Assembly (NCBI RefSeq): GCF_000425945.1
Contig: NZ_AUEK01000003.1
Location: forward strand, 62,001 to 126,000
Source of the DNA: Candidatus Solirubrobacter pratensis
Lineage (GTDB): Bacteria; Actinomycetota; Thermoleophilia; Solirubrobacterales; Solirubrobacteraceae
Length of the DNA stretch: 64,000 bases
Direction: 5' to 3'
Position numbers and translations under genes: made by a program. The notes below the pieces were generated by a model. It saw only the letters and a program-made list of their open reading frames with translations, searched no databases and was not told the origin of the DNA. This document shows positions 50,811 through 62,102 of this stretch, one piece after another (the stretch's first letter is position 1; the number at the start of each line of letters is the position of its first letter).

Positions 50811-51326
50811 TTGCGGTTCGGCGACTTCCTCAGGGCCACCGTCCTGCTCAGCGCCGCGTCGGCGACGCTGCTCGCCGCGCTGACGGTGGTCGGGCTCTCG
50901 GGCGACGTGGGCAACCAGACGGCGACGTACGTCTGCGCCGCCTGGTGGGCGCTGTCGGCGCTGATCGGGACCTGGCTCGGCCGGCGCGCGCAGACCTCGC
51001 CGCCGATCGCGCGGCTGCTCGCCGAGGCGCGCTCGCAGACGCTGCTGCCCGAGCAGCATCCGGGGCGCACGCTCGTCAATCGCCTGTGGCCGCTGCTGCT
51101 CTCGACGATCGCGGCGGCCGTGGCGTCGGTCTTCTGGGCGCAGGTCGCGGGGATCGCGGCCGGGTTCGCCGTCATCTGGGCGCTCGCGTGGCGCCGCCAG
51201 GAGCAGGCGGTAGCGGCGATCGAGGAGCGCGACGGCGTCCGCTTCTACGTGGAGCGGACCTCGCCGCTGCGGCCGATCAAGCTGATCCGCACCCCCGGGT
51301 TCGGGGGCGACTTCCTGCCCGTGTGA
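50811..51326 (+). CDS. hypothetical membrane protein, 171 aa
   Basis: A protein with two pairs of membrane spans (about 8-60: TVLLSAASATLLAALTVVGL and ATYVCAAWWALSALIGTWLG; about 90-130: LWPLLLSTIAAAVASVFWAQ and VAGIAAGFAVIWALAW) and a polar C-terminal tail with GVRFYVERTSPLRPIKLIRT. TTG 50811 lies 3 nt after the otsB stop, so it is probably translated by coupling. No family recognised. Confidence 0.65.
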   Translation: MRFGDFLRATVLLSAASATLLAALTVVGLSGDVGNQTATYVCAAWWALSALIGTWLGRRAQTSPPIARLLAEARSQTLLPEQHPGRTLVNRLWPLLLSTIAAAVASVFWAQVAGIAAGFAVIWALAWRRQEQAVAAIEERDGVRFYVERTSPLRPIKLIRTPGFGGDFLPV

Positions 51327-51341
51327 CGTCGCACGCAGGCC

Positions 51342-52079
51342 CTATGCCTGCGCCTCGGCCTCCACCTCGACCGTCCAGCGCGCGTCGAGCAGGGAGTGGA
51401 CCCGCAGCATCGTCGACGCCGGGCGGATGTCGGCGAAGAGCTCGCCGTGCGCCGTCATCGCCTGCTCGGCGTCGGCTTCCGGCGTGAGCAGCGTCCGGGT
51501 GCGGACCACCTGGGCGGCCGACGCGCCGGCCTGCGCGAGCGCGTCGACGACGATCTCCCAGCAGCGCCGCGCCTGCTCGAGCGTCGACTCCGGACAGCTT
51601 CCGTCGGGCATCACGGGACCGGTGCCGGAGACGAGCACGCGGTCGCCGGCGCGGACGGCGCGCGAGAAGCCGATACGCGACTCGAACGGGCTGCCCGAGG
51701 AGACGCGCCGCCGGCGCGGCGGCGACTCGAGCGCCTCGAGCGCCTGCTCGACGTGCTCGGCCTTCACGAGCACGTAGTCGGTGTCGTAGGTCGAGATCGC
51801 GAAGATCGAGATGCCCGCCTGCGCGAGCGGGCCGGCGATCGACTCCAGCACCCCGGTCTGGCCGAACGGGATCGGCCCGGGCACCTTCAGCGCGCGCCAG
51901 CCGCCCTCGGCCTGCGTGTCCGGCGGCACCGCCTCCTCCGGGCAGACGATCGACAGCTCGTCCGGCGTGCGGGTGATCGAGCTCAGCGATCCATGCTCCT
52001 CCAGCGCCCACGACGGGATGCGCTCGACAGGGCGAAGGCGGCAGATCGCGAGCGGCTCGGGCAGCACGGTCAGCTTCAT
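51342..52079 (-). CDS. ACT-domain / RidA (YjgF) fusion protein
   Basis: A 245-residue two-domain protein. Residues 1-125 resemble the ACT_7/CASTOR-like module (LEEHGSLSSITRTPDELSIV, VPGPIPFGQTGVLESIAGPL, GISIFAISTYDTDYVLVK). Residues 130-245 are a RidA/YjgF domain (RAGDRVLVSGTGPVMPDG, EQARRCWEIVVDALAQAGAS, RPASTMLRV, TVEVEAEA). The arginine that archetypal RidA enzymes need in the PARS motif is replaced (PAST), so ordinary enamine deaminase activity is doubtful. CATCCT lies 7 nt before ATG 52079 on its strand. Confidence 0.8.
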   Translation of the reverse strand: MKLTVLPEPLAICRLRPVERIPSWALEEHGSLSSITRTPDELSIVCPEEAVPPDTQAEGGWRALKVPGPIPFGQTGVLESIAGPLAQAGISIFAISTYDTDYVLVKAEHVEQALEALESPPRRRRVSSGSPFESRIGFSRAVRAGDRVLVSGTGPVMPDGSCPESTLEQARRCWEIVVDALAQAGASAAQVVRTRTLLTPEADAEQAMTAHGELFADIRPASTMLRVHSLLDARWTVEVEAEAQA

Positions 52080-52122
52080 GGGCGGCAGGATGCCAGGCGG
52101 CGGCCCGCCAAGATGTCGGCCG

Positions 52123-53166
52123 ATGACCGACGTCCTGATCGTGTCGCTGGGCGGCACCGCGGGCCTGCGTGAGGCGGACGCCGAGCTGGCGAGCTCGCTG
52201 CAGCGCGCGGGCGCGCGCGTCGTGGTCGCGCCGGCGGCGAGGCCGCGCGAGTGGCGCACGCTGGCGGGGATCGAGCTCGCGTGGGCGCTCAACGCCCGCC
52301 GGGCGGCGCGCGCCGCGATCGCCGCGCACCGCCCGCGCGCGATCCTGTACTCGTCGACGACGGCGGCGCTGCTGGGCCCGCGCACCGGCGCGATCCGCTT
52401 CGACGCCCCCGCCGCCGGCAACCGCCCGGGCCGCCACGGGATCTGGCAGCGGCGCGTCGAGCGCGCCCGCTTCGAGGACGCGACGCTGCTCGTACCGTGG
52501 AGCGAGGGCGGGCTCGCGGAGGCGCCGGAGCCGCACGCGGACGCGCTCGTCGTCCCGGTCCCCGTGTCGCCGTCGGGGCTCGTGGCCGAGCGCGACATCG
52601 CCGCGATCACCTACGGCGCCCACCCGGAGAAGAAGGGCCTCGACCGCGTGCTCGCGGCGTGGCTGCGCGACGGGCGCACGGGCGAGGAGCTGGTGGTCGC
52701 GGGCCTGGACGAGGCGCGCGGCGCGGCGTGGCTGGCGCGCGCGGCGGCGGCCCAGCCGTCCGGTGACGGGAAGCCCGGCCCTGACGGGACGCCCGCTCGC
52801 GCCGGATCGCCGGCCGTGCGCTTCACCGGCATGATCGCGCGCGCCGAATACCGCGCGCTCCTGCGGCGCGCCCGCGTCTTCGTCACCGCGCCGCGGCGGG
52901 AGGACTACGGCATCGCCCAGCTCGAGGCGCTCGCCGACGGCTGCGTCCTGGTCACGACGCCCTCGCCGGGCCCGTACGCGGCGCTCCCGATCGCGCACGC
53001 GCTCGACGCGCGGCTCGTCTCGGACGCCCTCCCCGTCCGGGCCGCGCTCGACGACCCGGCCGACGGCTACGCGGAGCGCGCCGCCGCCGCGCTCGCCGCG
53101 TTCAGCCCCGAGGCCGTCGACCTCGTCGTCGCCCGCGACCTGCTGCCGCTACTGCGCGCCCTTTGA
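52123..53166 (+). CDS. glycosyltransferase (GT4-like)
   Basis: A 347-residue cytoplasmic GT-B glycosyltransferase. The C-terminal nucleotide-sugar domain is visible: ITYGAHPEKKGLDRVLAAW, VRFTGMIARAEYRALLRRAR and VTAPRREDYGIAQLEALADG with the E-x7-E. The N-terminal acceptor domain starts DVLIVSLGGTAGLREAD. The interval to the divergent ACT-RidA gene is 43 bp. The 3' end overlaps the convergent polX by 18 nt. Donor and acceptor unknown. Confidence 0.8.
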   Translation: MTDVLIVSLGGTAGLREADAELASSLQRAGARVVVAPAARPREWRTLAGIELAWALNARRAARAAIAAHRPRAILYSSTTAALLGPRTGAIRFDAPAAGNRPGRHGIWQRRVERARFEDATLLVPWSEGGLAEAPEPHADALVVPVPVSPSGLVAERDIAAITYGAHPEKKGLDRVLAAWLRDGRTGEELVVAGLDEARGAAWLARAAAAQPSGDGKPGPDGTPARAGSPAVRFTGMIARAEYRALLRRARVFVTAPRREDYGIAQLEALADGCVLVTTPSPGPYAALPIAHALDARLVSDALPVRAALDDPADGYAERAAAALAAFSPEAVDLVVARDLLPLLRAL

Positions 53167-54897
53167 GCGCTTCCTCAGCGCGGCGAACTCCGGCCACGGG
53201 CGCGTGTTGGCGACCTGCTCCGGCGTCAGCCACGCCCGCCGCGCCGTCGCGATCCCGTAGCGCAGCAGCTCGAAGTTGCGCGCCGAGTGGGCGTCGGAGT
53301 CGATCAGCACCTTCACGCCCGCCGCGGCGGCCGCGCGCGCATGGATCTCGTTCATGTCGCGCCGGTCCGGGGCGGCGTTGATCTCGATCATCGTGCCGGT
53401 CCGCGCCGCGGCCGCGATCACGCGGGTCATGTCGATCGCGTACGGCGGCCGCGTCTCGATCTTGCGCCCCGTCGGGTGGCCGATCGCGTCGACGTACGGG
53501 TGCTCGATCGCGCGGATCATGCGGTCGGTCATCGTCGCCTCGTCCATCCCGAACGACGTGTGGACCGACGCGATCACCCAGTCCAGCCGCGCGAGCAGCT
53601 CGTCCGGGTAGTCGAGCGAGCCGTCCGGGAGGATGTTGACCTCGGTCCCGGCGAGCAGCTGGATCGCGTCCAGCGAGGCGTTCAGCGCCGCGATCTCCTC
53701 GATCCGCTGCTCGAGCGCCTCGGCCGTCACGTGGTCGCCGAACCCGTGGCTGGCCGAGTGGTCGGTGATCGCGAGGTACTCGTAGCCGCGCGCGAGCGCC
53801 GCCTCGGCCATCTGCTCGGCCGTCTGGCGCCCGTCGCTCAGCGTCGTGTGGCAATGCAGGTCGCCGCGGATGTCCGACAGCTCGACCAGCCGCGGGAGCT
53901 CACCCTTGAGCGCCGCCTCGAGCTCGCCGCGCCCCTCGCGCAGCTCCGGCGCGATCCACGGCAGCCCGAGCCGCTCGTAGACGCCCTCCTCGGTCGCGCA
54001 GCGCGTCGTCTCGCCGGTCTCGTCGTCGAGCACGCCGTACTCGGAGATGTGCAGCCCGCGCCGGACCGCCCACTCGCGCAGCTGCACGTTGTGCGCCTTG
54101 CCGCCGGTGAAGTGCTGGAGCACGTTGCCGAACTGGTCCGGCGCGACCACCTTCAGATCGACCTTCATGCCCGAGTGCGTCACCACGCGAGCGCCCGCGT
54201 CGCCCGACGCGTGCACCGACTCGACCAGCTCGAGCTCGCGCAGCCGGTCGATCAGCGCCGCCGGGTCGCTCGCGGTGGCGATGATGTCGATGTCCTTGGC
54301 GGTGTCGCCGAGCCGCCGCAGCGAGCCGGCGATCTCGACGCGGTCCGCCGCGGGGTGATCGCGCAGCGCGCCCGCGATCTGCTCGGCCACCGGCAGCGCG
54401 CGCGAGAGCAGGATGCGCGGCGCCGGGCTGCCGCCCTCGTCGTGGTCGGCGAGCACGCGCAGCAGGTTCTCCTCGACCTTCGCGCCGAAGCCGCGCAGCG
54501 TGCGGATCTGCCCCGCCTCGGCCGCCTCGCGCAGCTTCTCGAGCGAGTCGACCTGGAGTTCGTCGTAGAGCAGCCGCGCGCGCTTGGGCCCGAAGCCCGG
54601 CAGGTGCATGACGGCGATCAGCCCGGCCGGGAACTTCGCGCGCAGCTTCTGCGCGGCGGGGATGTCGCCGGTCTCGTCGAGCGCGTGCAGCTTCTCCTCG
54701 AGCGTCTTGCCGATGCCCGGCAGCTCGGTCACGCGGCCGTCGCGCGTGAGCGCCATCACGGACACGGAGGCGTCGCGCACGGCCTTGGCGGCGGTGCGGT
54801 AGGCGATGACGCGGTAGGAGACCGCGCCGTCGAGCTCATACAGGTCGCCCAGCTCATCGAAGGCGGCGGCGATCTCGGCGTTCGTCTTGGTGCTCAC
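53149..54897 (-). CDS. polX: DNA polymerase X family with C-terminal PHP domain
   Basis: A 582-residue PolX. Helix-hairpin-helix motifs near the N-terminus (LPGIGKTLEEKLHAL; LPGFGPKRARLLYDEL), the nucleotidyltransferase palm with AGSLRRLGDTAKDIDIIA (the two catalytic Asp) and VDLKVV, then a PHP phosphoesterase (DLHCHTTLSDG, AITDHSASHG, IGHPTGRKI, IDSDAHS). In Bacillus and Deinococcus the enzyme fills gaps in base excision repair and has 3'-5' exonuclease activity from PHP. GTG 54897 faces the divergent glycosyltransferase start 25 bp away. Confidence 0.95.
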   Translation of the reverse strand: MSTKTNAEIAAAFDELGDLYELDGAVSYRVIAYRTAAKAVRDASVSVMALTRDGRVTELPGIGKTLEEKLHALDETGDIPAAQKLRAKFPAGLIAVMHLPGFGPKRARLLYDELQVDSLEKLREAAEAGQIRTLRGFGAKVEENLLRVLADHDEGGSPAPRILLSRALPVAEQIAGALRDHPAADRVEIAGSLRRLGDTAKDIDIIATASDPAALIDRLRELELVESVHASGDAGARVVTHSGMKVDLKVVAPDQFGNVLQHFTGGKAHNVQLREWAVRRGLHISEYGVLDDETGETTRCATEEGVYERLGLPWIAPELREGRGELEAALKGELPRLVELSDIRGDLHCHTTLSDGRQTAEQMAEAALARGYEYLAITDHSASHGFGDHVTAEALEQRIEEIAALNASLDAIQLLAGTEVNILPDGSLDYPDELLARLDWVIASVHTSFGMDEATMTDRMIRAIEHPYVDAIGHPTGRKIETRPPYAIDMTRVIAAAARTGTMIEINAAPDRRDMNEIHARAAAAAGVKVLIDSDAHSARNFELLRYGIATARRAWLTPEQVANTRPWPEFAALRKRSKGAQ

Positions 54898-54922
54898 GGC
54901 TCAAATAGGCTACGCGGCCTTA

Positions 54923-55669
54923 ATGGCCGTCTGGGTGATCCTCCCGACCTACAACGAGGCGCAGAACCTCGAGGCGGTCGTACAGGGCGTGCGGGAAGCG
55001 CTCCCGCACGCGCGCGTCCTCGTCGTCGACGACGCGTCGACCGACGGGACGGGAGCGCTCGCGGAGTCGCTCGGGGCCGACGTGCTGCACCGGCCGTGCA
55101 AGGCCGGCCTCGGGCGCGCCTACGCGGCGGGCTTCGCGACCGCGCTCGCCGCCGGCGCGGAGCTCGTGATCGAGATGGACGCCGACCTCTCGCACGACCC
55201 GGCCGACCTGCCGCGGCTCGTCGCCGCGGCCGAGGCGGGCGCCGACCTGGTGCTCGGCTCGCGCTACGTCGCCGGCGGCGGCGTCGAGGACTGGGACGTC
55301 AAGCGGCGTGTGCTGTCGCGCTGGGGCTGCGGCTACGCGCGCCGCGTGCTGGGCGTGCAGGTGCGCGACCTGACCGGCGGCTTCAAGTGCTTCCGCGCCG
55401 CGACGCTGCAGGAGATCGACGCCACCGGCGCCGGGGCGCAGGGCTACGCGTTCCAGGTCGAGCTGACCTGGCGCGCCCTCTCGCTCGGCCTGGTCGTCGT
55501 CGAGGTGCCGATCCGGTTCCGCGAGCGCCGGCTCGGCGATTCGAAGATGTCCGCCCGCATCGCGCTCGAGGCGGCGTGGCGGGTTCCCGCGTTGCGCTTC
55601 GGACCGCGCCGCTGGCGGCCGCTCGGGGATCCGCCCCCGGCTGCCGATGCAGTGATGCATGAAGGCTGA
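54923..55669 (+). CDS. polyprenol-phosphate mannose synthase (GT2, DPM1/Ppm1-like)
   Basis: A 248-residue GT-A transferase making polyprenyl-phosphate mannose from GDP-mannose. ILPTYNEAQNLE at the start, VVDDASTDGTG, EMDADLSHDPADLP (metal-binding DAD), VRDLTGGFKCFRA and ITFRERR-type VPIRFRERRLGDSKM are typical of DPM1/Ppm1. No membrane segments. TAGGCT lies 11 nt before ATG 54923. It overlaps the next gene by 11 nt. The product is the donor for PMT-type enzymes such as that at 40431. Confidence 0.9.
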   Translation: MAVWVILPTYNEAQNLEAVVQGVREALPHARVLVVDDASTDGTGALAESLGADVLHRPCKAGLGRAYAAGFATALAAGAELVIEMDADLSHDPADLPRLVAAAEAGADLVLGSRYVAGGGVEDWDVKRRVLSRWGCGYARRVLGVQVRDLTGGFKCFRAATLQEIDATGAGAQGYAFQVELTWRALSLGLVVVEVPIRFRERRLGDSKMSARIALEAAWRVPALRFGPRRWRPLGDPPPAADAVMHEG

Positions 55670-56357
55670 GGAGCTCGCCCTCGTCCAGGGCTGGGACGAC
55701 ACGCGCGCCGCGCTGCGGCGCTGGAGCGGAGCCCCGTGGCCTGTGCTGGGGGGCTGGGCGCGCGGAGCGGCGGCGGTCACCGCGCTGCTGCTGCTTGCGA
55801 CCTGGGCCGTCGCGTCGCTGAGCACGCCCGACCCGACGTTCTACGTCTATCCCGGCGTCACGGCCCCGGCCCGCGCGAGCGACTTCGGCTTCGTGCTGTT
55901 CCGCAACGGCCTCGTGCTCGCCCTGCACGCGCTGGCCTGCGTGGCGGGCTTCATGGCCGGGTCCTCGATGCCGCGGGTCGCGGCGGGCTACTCCGGCGTC
56001 TGGCGGCGGATCCACGAGCGCGCGGGACCGCTGGCGATCGGCTTCGTCGCCTGCGCGACGCTGTTCTCGCTCGGCACGCAGGCGTACACGCTCGGGCACT
56101 CCGCCGCCGATCTCTCACACCAGCTGGGGATCGACCCCGCGCTGCTGCTGATCGGGCTGCTCCCGCACGCGCTGCCGGAGCTGTTCGGGCTCTTCCTGCC
56201 GCTCGCGGCGTGGACGCTCGCGAGCCGCCGCGGCGCGTGGAAGGACCTGCTGGCGGCGACGTTCGTGACCACCGCGATCGCGATTCCGCTGATCGTGCTC
56301 GCCGCCGGCCTTGAGGTGTGGGTGTCGCCGCGGCTCGTCCTCGCGCTCGCCGGCTAG
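55659..56357 (+). CDS. SpoIIM/DUF95-family membrane protein
   Basis: A 232-residue protein with about five spans and the family signature LLPHALPELFGLFLPLAAW near residues 165-185. The family is named after the Bacillus sporulation protein SpoIIM but is widespread in non-sporulating bacteria. The start ATG lies 11 nt inside the preceding synthase gene. No other sporulation genes occur here, so a general envelope role is more likely. Confidence 0.8.
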   Translation: MKAEELALVQGWDDTRAALRRWSGAPWPVLGGWARGAAAVTALLLLATWAVASLSTPDPTFYVYPGVTAPARASDFGFVLFRNGLVLALHALACVAGFMAGSSMPRVAAGYSGVWRRIHERAGPLAIGFVACATLFSLGTQAYTLGHSAADLSHQLGIDPALLLIGLLPHALPELFGLFLPLAAWTLASRRGAWKDLLAATFVTTAIAIPLIVLAAGLEVWVSPRLVLALAG

Positions 56358-56362
56358 GCCGC

Positions 56363-56396
56363 TATACTTTTTGAAGCGATACGACCCTTCGAGAGG
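56363..56396 (+). promoter_or_regulatory. trxA promoter and ribosome-binding site
   Basis: TATACT at 56363-56368 is close to the sigma-A -10 consensus, and GAGAGGA ends 5 nt before ATG 56402. Unlike most genes here, trxA has a leader of about 30 nt with a real ribosome-binding site, in an unusually AT-rich stretch. Confidence 0.7.
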
Positions 56397-56401
56397 AATC
56401 A

Positions 56402-56728
56402 ATGGCTGAGCACATCACCGATGTAACCGACAACAGCTTCCAGGCTGAGGTGCTCGAGTCCGACACGCCCGTGCTCGTCGACTTCTGGGCTCCCTGGTGC
56501 GGGCCGTGCCGCGTCGTCGCGCCGGCGCTCGAGGAGATCGCCAGCCAGCGCGAGGATCTTCGCATCGTCAAGCTCAACGTCGACGACAACCAGCAGACGG
56601 CTGCCAACTACCAGGTGCTCGCGATCCCGACGATGATCCTGTTCCGCAACGGCCAGGAGGCCAAGCGGATCCAGGGCGCCATGCCCAAGAAGCGCATCGA
56701 GTCCGAGCTCGAGCCCGCCCTCGCCTAA
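56402..56728 (+). CDS. trxA: thioredoxin
   Basis: A 108-residue thioredoxin reducing protein disulfides with thioredoxin reductase and NADPH. Active site WCGPC (Cys33 and Cys36) in LVDFWAPWCGPCRVVAP, the cis-proline in AIPTMILFRNG, and the usual acidic N-terminus. It has its own strong promoter and ribosome-binding site, and a factor-independent terminator follows. No fusion or extra domain. Confidence 0.97.
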   Translation: MAEHITDVTDNSFQAEVLESDTPVLVDFWAPWCGPCRVVAPALEEIASQREDLRIVKLNVDDNQQTAANYQVLAIPTMILFRNGQEAKRIQGAMPKKRIESELEPALA

Positions 56729-56743
56729 CGGAGAGCCTTCGAG

Positions 56744-56777
56744 CGGGCGCCCTCCGGCTGCGGAGGGTGCCCGTTTT
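56744..56777 (+). terminator. Rho-independent terminator after trxA
   Basis: A 13-bp stem CGGGCGCCCTCCG / CGGAGGGTGCCCG (one G-T wobble), loop GCTG, followed by TTTT at 56774-56777. It lies 16 nt after the trxA stop and just before the convergent ileS end. Confidence 0.88.
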
Positions 56778-56792
56778 CGCGTTTGAGGGGGC

Positions 56793-59882
<3,090 letters not shown>

Positions 59883-59914
59883 GAATCCTGAGTCTAGGTG
59901 GGTACGTTCCAGGG
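59883..59914. promoter_or_regulatory. 32-bp divergent leaderless promoter region
   Basis: TAGACT (minus strand) lies 8 nt before the ileS GTG, and TACGTT (plus strand, 59903-59908) lies 6 nt before ATG 59915. Each promoter's upstream region overlaps the other, so the two may compete. No T-box leader is present before ileS. Confidence 0.5.
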
Positions 59915-60379
59915 ATGCGGATGGGACGCGTGCTGGCGCTCGTGGCCACAGCGCTCGCGCTGTTGATCGGCGGGCTCGTGCTCGCCGTCTACCTGACCCG
60001 CGACGAGGACAACATCCAGGTCGACAACATCCTGTCGGAGAACTTCTCCAAGGCGGTCGCGCTGGCGGAGGACCCGCAGGAGGGGACCAAGGGGGTCGTC
60101 GACCTGCGGCAGGTGGCGAGCTTCTTCGACTGGGACTCGGTCCTCGCCGTGGCGCCGGGCGTCTCGCGCGACAGCATCTCGAACGCGCTCGGGCGCAAGT
60201 GGACCGGAATCGTCGGGGTCGACGCCGGCGAGCTGCTGATCTTCCTGCGCGGCGGAGACGTGGTGCGGTTCGCGAACTACCGCGGCACCGGGCATTTCGC
60301 GGGGTTGCGGCCGATCCAGGAGATCCAGCGCAACGACGCGGTGTTCCGCGTGCGCTCGCTGGTGGTCACATTGCGCTAG
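59915..60379 (+). CDS. membrane-anchored hypothetical protein, 154 aa
   Basis: An N-terminal membrane span (VLALVATALALLIGGLVLAV) anchors a soluble extracytoplasmic domain of about 120 residues with no Cys (VASFFDWDSVLAVAPGVSRD, ELLIFLRGGDVVRFANYRG). I do not recognise the family; the texture is of a small alpha/beta domain. TACGTT sits 6 nt before the ATG. The stop interlocks with the next, convergent gene on CTAG 60376-60379. Confidence 0.6.
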   Translation: MRMGRVLALVATALALLIGGLVLAVYLTRDEDNIQVDNILSENFSKAVALAEDPQEGTKGVVDLRQVASFFDWDSVLAVAPGVSRDSISNALGRKWTGIVGVDAGELLIFLRGGDVVRFANYRGTGHFAGLRPIQEIQRNDAVFRVRSLVVTLR

Positions 60380-60759
60380 CGCGGCCGGTTGGCCTTGCGG
60401 GCGTTGCGCTGCGAGCGCCCCTTGGCGCGCGCCTTGGCCTTCGCCTGGCGCTTGTGCGCGTGCGGACCCTGCTCGCGCAGGCGCCCGAGCGCGGCGACCT
60501 CGTCCTCCGGCAGCGAGCGGCGCGCGTCGCGGAGGATGAACCAGCCGATGATCCCGAACCCGATCACGAGCGCGGCGCCGATGATGAACAGCGTCACCCG
60601 CCCCGTGTTGCTGTCGCCGGAGCTCGACACGGGCGTCGGTGTGGGCGTCTCCGTCGGCGCGGCCTGCGGCAGCGGGCCGAACGGGCTCTGCTGCGCGGCC
60701 GCCGGTGAGACAAGGGCGAGGGCGAGCACGGTGGTGAGGAGGGCGATCCGACGCGTCAT
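60376..60759 (-). CDS. secreted/membrane-anchored protein with basic C-terminal tail
   Basis: A 127-residue protein: signal peptide ending SPAAAQQ, a Pro/Thr-rich linker (TETPTPTPVSSSGDS), one membrane span (TLFIIGAALVIGFGIIGWFI) and a cytoplasmic tail of about 45 residues dense in Lys/Arg/Ala (KRQAKAKARAKGRSQRNARK). The design resembles small envelope proteins of this lineage whose basic tail could bind nucleic acid or acidic partners. TACCCT is 10 nt upstream of ATG 60759. No family assignment. Confidence 0.65.
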   Translation of the reverse strand: MTRRIALLTTVLALALVSPAAAQQSPFGPLPQAAPTETPTPTPVSSSGDSNTGRVTLFIIGAALVIGFGIIGWFILRDARRSLPEDEVAALGRLREQGPHAHKRQAKAKARAKGRSQRNARKANRPR

Positions 60760-60805
60760 GGGCGCGCAAAGGGTAGTGGTTTCGGCCCGCCCTCCGGAAC
60801 CAGGA

Positions 60806-62098
60806 TCATGCAGGCGCTCCGGTCAACGCCCAGCGCGAGCCGAGGAAGCGTGCGCCGCATGTGACCAATCTGACGGCGATCAGCGCGAGCAGGCCCCACC
60901 ACACGCCCAGGATGCCCCAGTCCTCCCACAGCGCGAGCAGCGCGATCGGCACGTAGACGGCCGCCGCGGCGAGCATCCCCCACATCAGGTACCGGGTGTC
61001 GCCGGCGCCGATGAGGATGCCGTCGAGCGCGAAGACGGCGCCGTTGGCGGGCATCATGAGCGCGAACAGCGGCCAGATCTCATGCGCCTGGTGGATCACG
61101 GCGGGGTCGCCGGTGAAGAGCTTGGGGACGATGTCGCCGAGGGCGAGGAAGATCACCGCGAAGAGCGCGCCCACGGCGACCGACCAGCCGATCATCCGCG
61201 ATGCGGCCGCCCTCGCACCCTGCGCGTCGCCGGCGCCGAGCATCCGGCCGACCATCACCTGCCCGGCGATCGCGATCGCGTCGAGGACGAGCGCGAGGAA
61301 GACCCAGAGCTGGAACGCGATCTGGTGCGCTCCGAGGCTGGCGGACCCGACGCGCGCGAGCACCGCCGAGCCCACGAGGAAGGAGCCGGTGAGCGCGGTC
61401 GTCCGGACCGCGATCTCCGAGCCGATGCGCGCGAGCGGGCGCATCTTGGCGAGGTGCGGGCGCTCGAAGCCCTTGCGCCGCTGGACCGCGACGAACGCGA
61501 GGGCCATGCCGAGCTGCGCGATCACCGTGCCCCACGCGGAGCCCTTCAGGCCCCAGTCGAAGCCGTAGACGAAGATCAGCTCGAGGCCCGCGTTGGTCAC
61601 GTGCGCCGCGACGAGGATGAGCAGCGGCGTCTTCAGGTCAGACATCCCGCGCAGGAAGCCCTGGCCTGCCGAGGCGAGCATGAACAGCGGCCCGCCGAGC
61701 GCGGCGATCCGCAGGTACGTGACCGCGCCGTCATGGACCGCGCCCTCGCCGCCCATCAGGGTGACGGCGAGCGGGGCGGCCGCCTCGATCAGGATCAGCA
61801 GGGCGACGCCGATCGCGAGCGCGAGCCAGAGGGCCTGGCTGCCCAGCGCGGCGGCGTCGCGGTCGCGCCCGGCGCCGTGCAGCCGCGCGACCTGGGCGGT
61901 GGTCCCATAGGTGAGGAAGTTGAAGATCGTGAACGCCGTCGACATGACCGTCGCCGCGATCGCGAGCGCGGCGAGCTGGGTCGTGCCGAGGTGCCCCACG
62001 ATCGCGGTGTCGACGAGCACGTACAGCGGCTCCGCCGCGAGCGCGCCGAGCGCCGGCAGCGCCAGGACCAGGATCTCGCGGTCGTAGCGGGAGCGCAC
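60806..62098 (-). CDS. MATE-family efflux transporter (DinF/NorM-like)
   Basis: A 430-residue, 12-span exporter of the multidrug and toxic compound extrusion family. The first helix bundle carries EPLYVLVDTAIVGHLGT (DinF-like signature with the conserved Asp), followed by FLTYGTTAQVARLHGAG and later QGFLRGMSDLKTP. It uses an H+ or Na+ gradient to expel cationic drugs or metabolites. GTG 62098 lies 4 nt after the coxS-like stop, so it may be co-transcribed with the molybdenum-hydroxylase genes, although TAACGT 8 nt upstream could also serve as its own promoter. Confidence 0.9.
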   Translation of the reverse strand: MRSRYDREILVLALPALGALAAEPLYVLVDTAIVGHLGTTQLAALAIAATVMSTAFTIFNFLTYGTTAQVARLHGAGRDRDAAALGSQALWLALAIGVALLILIEAAAPLAVTLMGGEGAVHDGAVTYLRIAALGGPLFMLASAGQGFLRGMSDLKTPLLILVAAHVTNAGLELIFVYGFDWGLKGSAWGTVIAQLGMALAFVAVQRRKGFERPHLAKMRPLARIGSEIAVRTTALTGSFLVGSAVLARVGSASLGAHQIAFQLWVFLALVLDAIAIAGQVMVGRMLGAGDAQGARAAASRMIGWSVAVGALFAVIFLALGDIVPKLFTGDPAVIHQAHEIWPLFALMMPANGAVFALDGILIGAGDTRYLMWGMLAAAAVYVPIALLALWEDWGILGVWWGLLALIAVRLVTCGARFLGSRWALTGAPA

Positions 62099-62102
62099 GC
62101 CG

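Noticed and set aside
59883..59914. T-box riboswitch ahead of ileS
   Set aside because: The intergenic space is only 32 bp and the promoter hexamer lies 8 nt before the start codon, leaving no leader RNA.
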